The notes under the pieces are model-generated. The model was not told the DNA's origin, did no database searches, and was given only the letters and a program-made list of their open reading frames with translations. This document shows positions 1 to 7,407 of a stretch of DNA of 54,274 nucleotides, in pieces. A program made the position numbers and the translations under genes. Position 1 is the stretch's first letter, and each line of letters opens with the position of its first letter. Source of the DNA: Sporolactobacillus shoreicorticis (GTDB lineage: Bacteria; Bacillota; Bacilli; Bacillales; Sporolactobacillaceae); contig NZ_JAMXWM010000031.1 in assembly GCF_024125445.1 (NCBI RefSeq), positions 1 to 54,274 on the forward strand, written 5' to 3'.

Positions 1-43
1 CATGGTAAGGAAGGGGTCGCTGGTTCAAGTCCAGTTGGAAGCT
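1..43 (+). tRNA. tRNA-Thr (anticodon GGT), 3' part
   Basis: The window opens inside a tRNA. The anticodon loop is at 2-8 with anticodon GGT at 4-6, the anticodon stem 3' side at 9-13, a 5-nt variable loop at 14-18, the T stem GCTGG/CCAGT at 19-23 and 31-35 around TTCAAGT, the acceptor 3' strand TGGAAGC at 36-42 and discriminator T at 43. TAA follows where CCA would be, so CCA is added after transcription. The integrase gene starts its approach 120 bp downstream, so this tRNA end is very probably the phage attachment site (attL). Confidence 0.9.
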
Positions 44-60
44 TAACTGAAAAACGTGAT

Positions 61-103
61 AACAGCGGGGTCTATCGACTATTCGATGCCTCGCTGTTTT
101 TGC
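61..103 (+). terminator. Intrinsic terminator after the tRNA
   Basis: AACAGCGGGG at 61-70 pairs with CCTCGCTGTT at 89-98 (one G-U pair) and is followed by a short T run. It lies just downstream of the tRNA in the same direction, so it would end the tRNA transcript. Confidence 0.7.
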
Positions 104-114
104 TATTCAGAAGC

Positions 115-136
115 TAATTGGTGCCTAATTGGTGCC
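115..136. repeat. Tandem 11-bp direct repeat, possible integrase arm sites
   Basis: TAATTGGTGCC occurs twice back to back (115-125 and 126-136), between the tRNA end and the integrase stop codon. Integrases with an AP2-like N-terminal domain bind short direct repeats near their attachment site, so these are candidate arm-type sites. Binding is inferred from position only. Confidence 0.45.
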
Positions 137-165
137 CTTTACTTCGCTAAATCGAATGTTTGTGC

Positions 166-1296
166 TTATTTTTCTTGCGCAGGGAAGAAGAAATTGCCAA
201 AGTTATCGACGGCTTTTTCTTGCTTCCCCGGAAGCACATGATAATAAGTTTCCAACGTGATTTTGATGTCCTTATGCCCCAACCGTTCACTGACCATTTT
301 TATATCGGCTCCTGGTTGCTGAAGTAGAAGCGTAGCATGAGTGTGTCGGAGATCATGAATCCGGATATATCGATTTCCGGATATCTCAACAAGCTTCTGC
401 CATGTTCGACGAAGATTTGACGGGTTTATAGGCGTTCCTAACGTGGTACACACGATCAATCCGTTGTCCTCATATACTTTCTTACTTTTTAAGTTGTCTG
501 CCGCTACAATAGCTTTCTGACGCTTGATCATGCTCAAGGTGTAGTCATCAACGGCAATCTTCCGATTGCTTGAATTCGTTTTGACAATATCAACTAACTT
601 CATGCCATTTTTCTGTAATATTCTCCTTATAGTCAACTCTTTGCGTTTAAAATTCACATCACTAAATTTAAGCGCTAGAACTTCGCCACACCGCATTCCA
701 AGCGAAAATGCAAGTAGGAAGGCAATATACTCTCTATTTTTCATGATTTCATTGTTGTTAAAAAAATTCTTAGCTTCATCTTCATCCCAATAATCCATAA
801 TTCGTTTTCGCACTTTTGGAGTGTCCACGAGTTCAGCGGGGTTCTCACGAATCTCTTTATACCGCTTCGCTTTATCAAAGACCATCTTAATGATCGTATG
901 AGCCTTAAACACAGTCCAGTCTGCATAATCTTCTTTCATATCGCGATAAAACCTGTCGAGATCATAAGGCTTTATCTTATCCAATTTCGCAGTTCCAATC
1001 GCCGGAATAATATGTTTGTCCAAAATAAATTTATAAGTCAGATAGGTTGTCTCACGTACATTATGTTTCTTGCTTTCAATCCAATCGTTGGCGTATTGTT
1101 TGAATGTTTGATTAGATGGCTCAATAAAATCCTTCTTGTCAATCTGATTGATCGCTTCTGCCATTGCCTTTTCAGCATCTTTCTTTCGATAATAACCCGA
1201 GAAACGTTTCCGTTTCCGTTGACCAGTTTCTTCATCTCGACCAAGATCAAGGATAAAAGAATATTTATTTCCGCGTTTTTGAATATATCCGCGCAT
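166..1296 (-). CDS. int: Tyrosine recombinase integrase
   Basis: Site-specific recombinase that integrates and excises the prophage at the adjacent tRNA. The 376-aa protein starts with an AP2-like arm-binding region (residues about 1-50, MRGYIQKRG then GRDEETGQRKRKRF), followed by a SAM-like core-binding domain and a catalytic domain. Catalytic residues visible are Arg in LGMRCGEVLAL, His-x-x-Arg in IHDLRHTHAT, the LGHKD box and Tyr in ETYYHVL. I chose the ATG at 1296 because GAGGGGG precedes it by 8 nt; an upstream in-frame ATG at 1338 lacks a site. It is transcribed towards the tRNA. Full length with all key residues present. Confidence 0.96.
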   Translation of the reverse strand: MRGYIQKRGNKYSFILDLGRDEETGQRKRKRFSGYYRKKDAEKAMAEAINQIDKKDFIEPSNQTFKQYANDWIESKKHNVRETTYLTYKFILDKHIIPAIGTAKLDKIKPYDLDRFYRDMKEDYADWTVFKAHTIIKMVFDKAKRYKEIRENPAELVDTPKVRKRIMDYWDEDEAKNFFNNNEIMKNREYIAFLLAFSLGMRCGEVLALKFSDVNFKRKELTIRRILQKNGMKLVDIVKTNSSNRKIAVDDYTLSMIKRQKAIVAADNLKSKKVYEDNGLIVCTTLGTPINPSNLRRTWQKLVEISGNRYIRIHDLRHTHATLLLQQPGADIKMVSERLGHKDIKITLETYYHVLPGKQEKAVDNFGNFFFPAQEK

Positions 1297-1369
1297 GTCT
1301 GTTTCCCCCTCATTGTCATACGGTAGTCTAATCATCAAAACAGGGAAAGTGGAAAACCATATCGAATGC

Positions 1370-1723
1370 TTAACGCCATTCGAACATTTCTTTTCCCATA
1401 TGAAGTAATTCTTCCATATCAGATAACTGGATAATTAATCGCTCAATTTGTTCTGGTTCAATGCGCTCGCTGGCTCGTGTTTTGACAGCATCAAGGTTAA
1501 TGCCTAATTGATTCGGTTTGTCCGGACGAACAAGCAGTTCCTGAGCGAGCACTGAGCAGCCGATGATCCCATCATCAAAGGAAATGCTGTCAATGCGCTC
1601 AAATGGAGCAGAGACAGGAAAATAAAAGTTTGATTGCTCCCAATCAATCAAACCTTCAATTGTGTACCACAACGGATAGAAATTCCCTTCATAGTCGCTG
1701 TCATAATAAACTTTTGAATTCAT
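1370..1723 (-). CDS. Hypothetical protein coupled to the ImmA-like gene
   Basis: 117 aa, acidic, no family recognised. Its start region overlaps the 3' end of the metalloprotease gene by 23 bp, so both are read from one transcript and probably translationally coupled. The ATG at 1723 has AAAGGTG six bases upstream; an in-frame GTG at 1732 has no useful site. The C-terminus (about residues 75-117) is predicted helical and rich in Glu and Leu. As a partner of an ImmA-like protease it could modulate that enzyme, but this is a guess from position alone. Confidence 0.75.
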   Translation of the reverse strand: MNSKVYYDSDYEGNFYPLWYTIEGLIDWEQSNFYFPVSAPFERIDSISFDDGIIGCSVLAQELLVRPDKPNQLGINLDAVKTRASERIEPEQIERLIIQLSDMEELLHMGKEMFEWR

Positions 1724-2309
1724 AGGATTCACCTTTTTGTTGTAATTGTGACTTCAGTTGATTCATAATTCGTTGCGTTTCAGCAGACTTTTGAGAGATA
1801 TCGTAAGGTACAGCTTTCGGCTCACAAATCATTTGTTGCTGATTCTGTTCCCAGATAATTTTTTGCGTAATATTTTCTATGCGTTTTAAGGCTAATCTTG
1901 GCGTTACATTGAATTCATTAGCCAAGCTCTGATATGAATAGGGGCGGCTGAAATCGATCATATGGAGAGGGATGGCCGCGTACATGGCAAACACTTCAGC
2001 GTCGCATTCTTGGTACTTGCGGAACATGTCAGGCATATTGGTTTGATCGCCATAATGACGGAGCACGTGGCCAAGTTCATGCATGAACTGTTCGTGTTGT
2101 TCGGGACGATGCAGGCGTTTATCCGTAACAATATAAGAACCGTCGTCCGTTGTTTTTGAACCAGCGATGCCAAAATGTGCAGTATATTCGATACCGAAAG
2201 CACTGCAAATCTTCTCTGCACAGATATCAGAAGGACTAAGGATACCTGCATTTATCAGGGTATCAGACACCCACCGTTCAAATGGTGTTGGTGTATAGGG
2301 AAAATCCAT
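1701..2309 (-). CDS. ImmA/IrrE-family metallopeptidase
   Basis: 202-aa zinc metallopeptidase. The motif MHELGH gives the HExxH zinc site, and the downstream ECDAEVFAMYAAIP supplies the third ligand region typical of ImmA/IrrE proteins. Family members such as ImmA of ICEBs1 cleave XRE-type repressors to trigger excision. I chose the ATG at 2309, preceded by GAGGTG. Unusually, the gene is not next to the CI-like repressor (about 4.7 kb away) and has its own promoter with a LexA-type box at 2340-2353. This suggests it is induced by DNA damage and then acts on a repressor; the target is inferred. Confidence 0.88.
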   Translation of the reverse strand: MDFPYTPTPFERWVSDTLINAGILSPSDICAEKICSAFGIEYTAHFGIAGSKTTDDGSYIVTDKRLHRPEQHEQFMHELGHVLRHYGDQTNMPDMFRKYQECDAEVFAMYAAIPLHMIDFSRPYSYQSLANEFNVTPRLALKRIENITQKIIWEQNQQQMICEPKAVPYDISQKSAETQRIMNQLKSQLQQKGESYEFKSLL

Positions 2310-2339
2310 AGAGCTCACCTCGTCAATTAAAATCAAAAA

Positions 2340-2353
2340 AGAACATTTGTTCG
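2340..2353 (-). promoter_or_regulatory. LexA-type SOS box
   Basis: Read leftward it is CGAAC-AAAT-GTTCT, nine of ten matches to the Gram-positive LexA consensus CGAAC-N4-GTTCG. It lies immediately downstream of a -10 element, overlapping the expected start of transcription of the ImmA-like gene. Confidence 0.7.
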
Positions 2354-2354
2354 T

Positions 2355-2383
2355 ATTATAAAACAAAAAGAAAAGCCCGTAAA
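2355..2383 (-). promoter_or_regulatory. Promoter of the ImmA-like operon
   Basis: Leftward -35 TTTACG (2378-2383) and a perfect -10 TATAAT (2355-2360) are separated by 17 bp. The -35 falls inside the hairpin of the upstream gene's terminator. The LexA-type box directly follows. Confidence 0.65.
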
Positions 2384-2387
2384 GGGC
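2361..2387 (-). terminator. Terminator of the DUF1828 gene
   Basis: Read leftward, GCCC-TTTAC-GGGC is followed by TTTTCTTTTT. It lies 30 bp after the stop codon of the DUF1828 protein. Confidence 0.7.
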
Positions 2388-2416
2388 ATAAGCGTGAACT
2401 CAATATCAATATTTAA

Positions 2417-3214
2417 TTATTCGACATAAGTAAGTTCATTGTATAAAAGTTCCTTATCTGAAAAAGGAATAGGAGTGATACCGTAATTTTGTAATGAACT
2501 AATATACTCAGCGCTAATTTTCTTTGAATCGTTAATAATAACGGCCATTTTTAGATCATCGTGATAAAGACGAATCCTTTCTTCGTGTGTATCTCCCCAA
2601 CTCAACAAGGTAACTTCTAATCGGGTCCGATCTAAATGATTGATAATGTTGACAATCTTTTTTTCTCTTCTTCGGGTAGTCATCAAATAATTAAATTGAT
2701 GGACCAATTGTGAACGGCCTCGCAAGAGAAAATCTCTTGTCGGGTCAAATTTATCTTTGTTTTTATCAAAATATTTTTCAACTTCTTCAAGGAACATTGA
2801 TCTAACTGATTTTTCATGTGTCAAGAGTAAATCAGAAATGGATATTATTCCTTGGATCAAAAAGTGAATTGACTGACCAATGTTTTCCTTGTCGGAAATA
2901 ATCTCAATCTCATCATTATCACTAAGATTTAAACTTTTGGACTTAATTATATATTTAAGAAAATGGTCTTTCGTAGAATTTTTTTTAAAAATCATACCTA
3001 ATGATTTAAGATTCCAAAGAGTGTAACCATCATCGGAGAGGATGTATTTATCATTCTTCATATGTTTGACATAGATTTTTATATTGTCATTCATAAAATC
3101 AACAAAAGGAGAGGAGATCTCAATTGCATCGTCCATTCCTTCCGAAAGAACAATGTTCTTTTTTAGCCACGTTAAATAACGATTCAATATTTCATCGTTT
3201 TTTATTTTGGGCAA
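2417..3214 (-). CDS. DUF1828/DUF1829 domain protein
   Basis: 265 aa. Residues about 25-115 (ISSPFVDFMNDNIKIYV, YILSDDGYTLWNL) match my recollection of DUF1828, and the C-terminal part (YLMTTRRREKKIVNIINHL onward) that of DUF1829. The function of these domains is unknown to me. The start is TTG at 3214 with AGGAGG eight bases upstream. It lies 33 bp after a DUF6978-like gene on the same strand and has its own terminator, so the two form a small operon between integrase and repressor, a common place for phage-encoded defence or exclusion genes. No catalytic motif seen. Confidence 0.82.
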   Translation of the reverse strand: MPKIKNDEILNRYLTWLKKNIVLSEGMDDAIEISSPFVDFMNDNIKIYVKHMKNDKYILSDDGYTLWNLKSLGMIFKKNSTKDHFLKYIIKSKSLNLSDNDEIEIISDKENIGQSIHFLIQGIISISDLLLTHEKSVRSMFLEEVEKYFDKNKDKFDPTRDFLLRGRSQLVHQFNYLMTTRRREKKIVNIINHLDRTRLEVTLLSWGDTHEERIRLYHDDLKMAVIINDSKKISAEYISSLQNYGITPIPFSDKELLYNELTYVE

Positions 3215-3247
3215 CTTGATCTCCTCCTTTTTTCTTTGTACTGATTT

Positions 3248-3727
3248 TTAAAAGAGCGTTGAACCAAAATTAATACTACCATCTTTGCGAACATTCGTAT
3301 ATTCCAAAAAAGATTGAAATACATCAATTAGAGAATCAATCATTGGAAAGTACTTTGAAGGCAATGGCAGTGCCCTAAAATAGGTACAACTGTCATTTTT
3401 TAAATCCCATTCACTTAATGAATATTGCATCATTCTATTTCCATAAACAACGCCGTCTGAATTTTTATGAAATCCTATTGGATCTATGTTTATCCTAAAC
3501 AAGCCGATATTATTCGTCAATTCTTGAATATGAATAGACATTTTGGGTAACTTCGAACGCGCGACAAAATAATTAATTCTAAATTTATAGTTGTTCCCTG
3601 CATCTATTAAATCAAAATGATTCCTCTCCCCAGGGCCAAGGTTAATAATAATATGTTTTTTTGCGACTAATTTTAACAGATTTAATAGGTGGTTTACTTG
3701 TTTTTCACTTAATGATGGACGTTCCAC
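3248..3727 (-). CDS. DUF6978-like protein, partner of the DUF1828 gene
   Basis: 159 aa, soluble, no signal peptide. The pattern LVAKKHIIINLGPGERNHFD, a central ...HKNSDGVVYGNRMMQYSL... and a C-terminal helix resemble the DUF6978 family as I remember it. That assignment is moderate. The likely start is GTG at 3727 with GGGTGATG upstream. It is the first gene of the pair; role unknown. Confidence 0.72.
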   Translation of the reverse strand: MERPSLSEKQVNHLLNLLKLVAKKHIIINLGPGERNHFDLIDAGNNYKFRINYFVARSKLPKMSIHIQELTNNIGLFRINIDPIGFHKNSDGVVYGNRMMQYSLSEWDLKNDSCTYFRALPLPSKYFPMIDSLIDVFQSFLEYTNVRKDGSINFGSTLF

Positions 3728-3775
3728 ATTATCATCACCCGTTTTGATTATGTACGCCCCAACCGGGGCCCTTCA

Positions 3776-4174
3776 TCATCTTTTATGAACCTTTAGTTTC
3801 AACGTCTTTGTCTGATTGCCGATCTTTACATAAACCTTCCATGTTCCCGGCGTGGTCCGTGTGCCAACCTTCCAACGCCAAGTTGCATAGCCTTTGCTGT
3901 TCGTCTTCTTGGTACCCAGTGTTTTTGATTTGCTCTTTCCGGATTTGTAATAGACCGTTGCGTATCCTTTAGTTTTCTTTTTCCCCTTAATCGTAAAATA
4001 GGCATATTGGCCGCGATAAACATTTAACTTGGAACTTGTGACTTTCAACGGTGCTGTCTTTGCGTAAGCGACGTTCTGCGATGTTGCAGGAACAATGTCT
4101 TGCGGTAATGCAACGCCAGTCAAAATACCGAGCGATAAGAGCGCTGCTGTAAATAATCTGAGAATCTTTTTCAT
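3776..4174 (-). CDS. Secreted protein with Ig-like/WKVGTRT domain
   Basis: 132 aa with a clear signal peptide (MKKILRLFTAALLSLGILTG, cleavage near VAYAK at about residue 38). The mature part is a very basic beta-rich domain ending TWRWKVGTRTTPGTWKVYVK. The same motif ends the next gene upstream (TWVWKVGTRTAPGDYPVTI), so the two are homologous in this domain. ATG at 4174 has GGGGGAA eight bases upstream. It probably acts at the outside of the lysogen's wall; with its neighbours it may block infection by related phages, which is inference from position. Confidence 0.85.
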   Translation of the reverse strand: MKKILRLFTAALLSLGILTGVALPQDIVPATSQNVAYAKTAPLKVTSSKLNVYRGQYAYFTIKGKKKTKGYATVYYKSGKSKSKTLGTKKTNSKGYATWRWKVGTRTTPGTWKVYVKIGNQTKTLKLKVHKR

Positions 4175-4193
4175 GTTTATTTCCCCCAAAAAA

Positions 4194-4221
4194 ATTTTAT
4201 CTATATCATGCCTTGCGGCAA
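4194..4221 (-). promoter_or_regulatory. Possible promoter of the secreted protein gene
   Basis: Leftward TTGCCG (4216-4221) and TAAAAT (4194-4199) are separated by 16 bp, about 20 bp before the start codon. Confidence 0.4.
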
Positions 4222-4250
4222 AATATCAAAACGGGGGAGAGGAGGGATGT

Positions 4251-4307
4251 ATGAATCAAGGTGTGGTTTTCTGTCTTCTCTCCGTATTTGTTTTATTGAA
4301 CATGTAG
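4251..4307 (+). CDS. 18-aa hydrophobic peptide (possible)
   Basis: A rightward ORF in an otherwise leftward block encodes MNQGVVFCLLSVFVLLNM. It has an unusually good ribosome site (GAGAGGAGGGATGT before the ATG), which is why I list it. The peptide is nearly all hydrophobic, as in small type I toxins. It overlaps the 3' end of the convergent DUF4236 gene by 15 bp, so its RNA could pair with that transcript. No clear promoter or terminator was seen; chance occurrence is possible. Confidence 0.3.
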   Translation: MNQGVVFCLLSVFVLLNM

Positions 4308-5462
4308 AGTTTGGCTAATTGTTTTTCCTCCGATTGTAATGGTAACCGGATAATCGCCGGGAGCTGTCCTTGTACCGACTTTCCATACCCAAGTAATATT
4401 TCCATTGCCATCTGCTGTTTTTGGACCAAGTCCAGCAGCAGTGCTTGGGCCGGAATTATATACGACTTGAATACTTCCGTGTGCCCCAGGTTCGCCTTTT
4501 ACTGTTACGGACGCATTTTGACCAGGAGAAACATTTAAACCGTGTGAAACAACAGAAACGGATGGTGCGGGTTTTGACTCAGCCGGTTTTGTTGTAGCTG
4601 ATTTAGTTTCTGTTTTTGAAGTTTTCTTTGATGCAGAAGGTGCTTTAGATGCTGATTTTTTAGGCTTTGTTTCGGTTTTCTTTGTTTGTTCCTTTGACGG
4701 TTTCGAAGGTGCCACATTCATATGAGCAGCCGACTTGGAATCTTCTTTTTCCGATGATGAATCGGCATTAGCAGAGGATGAACTTGACTCCTTTGACTCG
4801 CTAATTGATGAATCTGATTCATCTGAATTAGTTTCGCTCGAAGATGAATCAGAAACTGAAGAACTGTCGGCAACACTCGACTCGGAAGAATCAACAGGTT
4901 TTGAAATTGTGGATTCTCCGGATACTTTTTGCTTATCAGATGCCGATTGCTCACCCGCAGTAGCTCCAACAGCAAGCATAAAAATGATGCTCAAAATAAC
5001 ATAGCCAATCACTGCACGCCCACGCGTTTTCTTCTTCGTCCAAAAAGCAAGGGTTGGTTTGAACGCTGATGCAATAGTTAAAATAACGGAAGAAAAAAGC
5101 AATACGCCGAAAAAGTTATTAAAATGTCCAGTGAAAAGATTAGCAAGAGCAATGACTATGAGAATGATTGCTAACAGACTCAAACAGCCTATACCGCAGC
5201 CTTTCTTGTTTTCGTCTTTTGCCTCTTTTCGAGTAGTAGGGGAGGCTGCATCTAATGATTTTGATTCTTTCTTGCTTGGGTTCTTTACGTCGACATAGGA
5301 TAAGCCGGTGCCAAGAATCCCGACACTTTTTGTCCGTGTTCCCTTGGAATTAATTGTGTAATGAGCGCCTTTGGTTCCGAACGTCATACCAACACTCTTT
5401 TTATTGATATTGAATTTGATACCTGGTGCGATTTTGATACTCTTGCGAAAACGAAAACCCAT
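4293..5462 (-). CDS. Membrane protein: DUF4236, Ser-rich stalk, Ig-like domain
   Basis: 389 aa. The N-terminus (MGFRFRKSIKIAPGIKFNIN, later GTRTKSVGILGTGLSYVD) is a DUF4236 domain. Three hydrophobic segments follow at about residues 92-110, 118-135 and 150-166, then a long Ser/Asp/Glu-rich and Lys/Pro/Ser-rich stalk (about 180-300), and a C-terminal Ig-like domain ending TWVWKVGTRTAPG. The layout suggests a cytosolic head with the stalk and Ig domain displayed outside. ATG at 5462 has GGAGA upstream. It lies 12 bp after the DUF4429/SHOCT gene in an apparent operon. A role in cell-surface exclusion is inferred. Confidence 0.85.
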   Translation of the reverse strand: MGFRFRKSIKIAPGIKFNINKKSVGMTFGTKGAHYTINSKGTRTKSVGILGTGLSYVDVKNPSKKESKSLDAASPTTRKEAKDENKKGCGIGCLSLLAIILIVIALANLFTGHFNNFFGVLLFSSVILTIASAFKPTLAFWTKKKTRGRAVIGYVILSIIFMLAVGATAGEQSASDKQKVSGESTISKPVDSSESSVADSSSVSDSSSSETNSDESDSSISESKESSSSSANADSSSEKEDSKSAAHMNVAPSKPSKEQTKKTETKPKKSASKAPSASKKTSKTETKSATTKPAESKPAPSVSVVSHGLNVSPGQNASVTVKGEPGAHGSIQVVYNSGPSTAAGLGPKTADGNGNITWVWKVGTRTAPGDYPVTITIGGKTISQTLHVQ

Positions 5463-5474
5463 AGTTTTTTCTCC

Positions 5475-5969
5475 TTAAATACCTAATAACTGCTGCTTCT
5501 TTGCTTCAAATTCTTCATCGGTTAGAATTCCTTGGTCGTGTAGTTCTGCAAACTTTTTAATTTGTTCTGCGGTGTCCGGCTTTGGAGCTGATACTGATTT
5601 ATTTGTAATAAGCTGTTCAACATACTGTTTAAGTTCCAACGCCTGATCTAATTCCTTTTTTACAAAAATCACAGAGTTTTCGTCCCGGACGGCTTTCAAA
5701 ATTCCTTGATTCTCAAGACCACCGAGGACGCCAAATTGAATATATCCGCTTGTCGCGATACCAGGTTTCTTAATTTGTACACTCATTATACTTGAGATTG
5801 GAATTGACTTTTCACCGCTTAATCCTATTGTGAGAGCAGCGTTCGCTCCCTTGCGAAAAATATGAACAAAGTTGTCATCAATGGCGACGGTGGTTTTATG
5901 AATCTTCGGGAATTTAAAAATTTTATTATACAGATTTGCATCAATTGATTGTTCCTTTTTTCTAAACAT
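5475..5969 (-). CDS. DUF4429/SHOCT-domain protein
   Basis: 164 aa. The C-terminal 28 residues (IKKFAELHDQGILTDEEFEA) are a textbook SHOCT module, a short helical tail found on many membrane-linked proteins. The preceding beta-rich region (SIPISSIMSVQIKKPG, GYIQFGV) fits a DUF4429 or PH-like fold. The ATG at 5969 has AGAAGTG seven bases upstream; an in-frame TTG at 5975 is the alternative. It has no membrane segment itself and may bind the inner face of the neighbouring membrane proteins. Confidence 0.82.
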   Translation of the reverse strand: MFRKKEQSIDANLYNKIFKFPKIHKTTVAIDDNFVHIFRKGANAALTIGLSGEKSIPISSIMSVQIKKPGIATSGYIQFGVLGGLENQGILKAVRDENSVIFVKKELDQALELKQYVEQLITNKSVSAPKPDTAEQIKKFAELHDQGILTDEEFEAKKQQLLGI

Positions 5970-5984
5970 AGACAAGCACTTCTT

Positions 5985-6869
5985 TCATGGATTGTTTCCC
6001 GTTCCGAGTACCACAGAGAAATATTTTCCTTGGTCATTCTCGTGTAAAATTGCTATAAAAGTTCCTTGCTTTGAACCACTGAATAATTCTTTATCGACTG
6101 CTTTTGCCAATTTATCACTGTGGTATTCAATTATATCGCGATTATTTTCTGAATCAGAACTTTCTTTTATTTTAGTAGAGTCCAATGGAATCATTTCCTG
6201 ATAAGCTTGGATCGCTTCGTTTTTTGATCGAGTAGGTCTATCAGTAGATTCAAATTGCAATAATATATTAAAGGCGGCATTACCCGAGAACATTGGAAGT
6301 ATATAATCATTTTTGTAACGCATCATCTCAGAATCGCCTTTGCCTTTTCCGTAATCTCTACCAAAAGTCTTTTTACTATCTCCTAATCCTGCGATGGGAC
6401 AAACTTTTTTATCCTGCGTTTGCTTTTTATGAGTTGCCACTGGCTTAGTGGTTTTAGTTTCTGACAAATCAATGCCATTTTGGGGTTTTTGAACGTTCGC
6501 TACCTGTTTACTAGCAGAACTATCAGCAGATGATGAATCAGATGAACTGTCGGAAGAACTTAATGACACTGAGCTGTCGCTGCTTATGTCATTTGATGAC
6601 GAATCGTTTGATTCTGCATCTATCGAATGGTTGGATGATTCGCTGTTACTTCCCGCATCATTATCCGCAGAGCCAGTAGGAGTTGTTGCCATACCGATTG
6701 AGAAAAAAATTATGCCTAATACCAAGATACCAGTTGCGGATAAGAGCCTTTTTTTATTTGCTCCGTTTATTTTGTTTCTATTGTGAAGATTTTTTATTGA
6801 GATAATAAGCAAATAGATGAAACTTATGACAATGAGCGCAGTTCCCAATAAACCAATAAAGGCTCCCAC
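5985..6869 (-). CDS. Membrane-anchored protein with Ser-rich stalk
   Basis: 294 aa. Two membrane helices at about 4-26 and 42-62 are followed by a low-complexity Ser/Asp/Asn stalk (about 65-120) and a soluble domain of about 150 residues beginning near KVCPIAGLGDSKKTFG. The GTG at 6869 has GGGGG seven bases upstream. It lies 15 bp from the SHOCT gene and is the first gene of the envelope operon. No family recognised for the outer domain; the layout resembles other phage-borne proteins placed between integrase and repressor. Confidence 0.78.
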   Translation of the reverse strand: MGAFIGLLGTALIVISFIYLLIISIKNLHNRNKINGANKKRLLSATGILVLGIIFFSIGMATTPTGSADNDAGSNSESSNHSIDAESNDSSSNDISSDSSVSLSSSDSSSDSSSADSSASKQVANVQKPQNGIDLSETKTTKPVATHKKQTQDKKVCPIAGLGDSKKTFGRDYGKGKGDSEMMRYKNDYILPMFSGNAAFNILLQFESTDRPTRSKNEAIQAYQEMIPLDSTKIKESSDSENNRDIIEYHSDKLAKAVDKELFSGSKQGTFIAILHENDQGKYFSVVLGTGNNP

Positions 6870-6929
6870 TAAAATTCCCCCTATGAATATCTATCTATTA
6901 AATATGTACTACCTCAATAATAATAAAAA

Positions 6930-6981
6930 TCCCACACCTAATTCGGCACTCTTTGAGTGTCTTTTTCTCATGGTGTGGGTT
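6930..6981 (-). terminator. Terminator of the repressor gene
   Basis: Leftward CCCACACC (6972-6979) pairs with GGTGTGGG (6931-6938), with an inner hairpin CACTC/GAGTG, and is followed by ATTTTTATTATT. It starts right after the repressor stop codon. Confidence 0.75.
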
Positions 6982-7323
6982 TCATTCGCTGTGTTTGTTT
7001 TCTCTTTTTTGTTTTCTGCGTTTGAGTATTTCAAACATGTCCTCAAGATCTTCTAAGTCTTCCTCGGTAGCATCATCTAGGTTGAAAAAGAAACGACCTT
7101 CAGGTTGCTTTTCGGGATTACGCACATCAGTTCGTTCCATTATGTAATCAACCGAAACATCATAAAAATCAGCAATTTTTTTCAAAGTGTCTAGGTCAGG
7201 TTGGGTCTGATTCAATTCATATCGTGCATAAGTTGAACGATTAAGCTGAAGTCTGTCTGCAAGTTCTTGTTGAGAGAGGTTTCTTGAATCTCTAAGGCTC
7301 TTAAGCCTTTTTCCATAGTCCAA
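6982..7323 (-). CDS. CI-like repressor, XRE-family HTH
   Basis: 113 aa. An XRE helix-turn-helix spans about residues 3-60 (LSQQELADRLQLNRSTYARY); the C-terminus is an acidic then basic helical tail. It should maintain lysogeny by binding the operators in 7368-7456. I chose TTG at 7323, preceded by GGAGGG at ideal spacing; an upstream in-frame reading runs back through the promoter and is not credible. There is no LexA-like autoproteolytic peptidase domain, so its inactivation needs another factor; the ImmA-like protease and the BRO antirepressor are candidates. Confidence 0.9.
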   Translation of the reverse strand: MDYGKRLKSLRDSRNLSQQELADRLQLNRSTYARYELNQTQPDLDTLKKIADFYDVSVDYIMERTDVRNPEKQPEGRFFFNLDDATEEDLEDLEDMFEILKRRKQKRENKHSE

Positions 7324-7361
7324 TTTTGTCCCTCCGTTCAATATAAGTTCATTATAAGTGA

Positions 7362-7390
7362 ATAATATGCACATTAAAATAAATGTGCAA
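7362..7390 (-). promoter_or_regulatory. Leftward repressor promoter
   Basis: TTGCAC (-35, 7385-7390) and TATTAT (-10, 7362-7367) are spaced exactly 17 bp and read leftward into the repressor gene. The inverted repeat 7368-7389 fills the spacer. Confidence 0.75.
7368..7389. promoter_or_regulatory. Operator 1 (inverted repeat)
   Basis: TGCACATT and AATGTGCA form a perfect 8-bp inverted repeat around a 6-bp spacer. It covers the leftward promoter spacer, so a bound protein would block or regulate repressor transcription. Confidence 0.75.
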
Positions 7391-7407
7391 AAAGTTAACA
7401 ATAAGTA

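Noticed and set aside
2280-2366. Longer N-terminus for the ImmA-like protein
   Set aside because: It would start inside the promoter and LexA-type box; the ATG at 2309 has a proper ribosome site.
3728-3775. GCCCC/GGGGC hairpin as terminator
   Set aside because: No T run on either strand; may just be a stem-loop between two leftward genes.
4718-5004. ORFs in other frames opposite or overlapping the Ser-rich stalk
   Set aside because: Low-complexity Ser codons leave several frames open by composition only.
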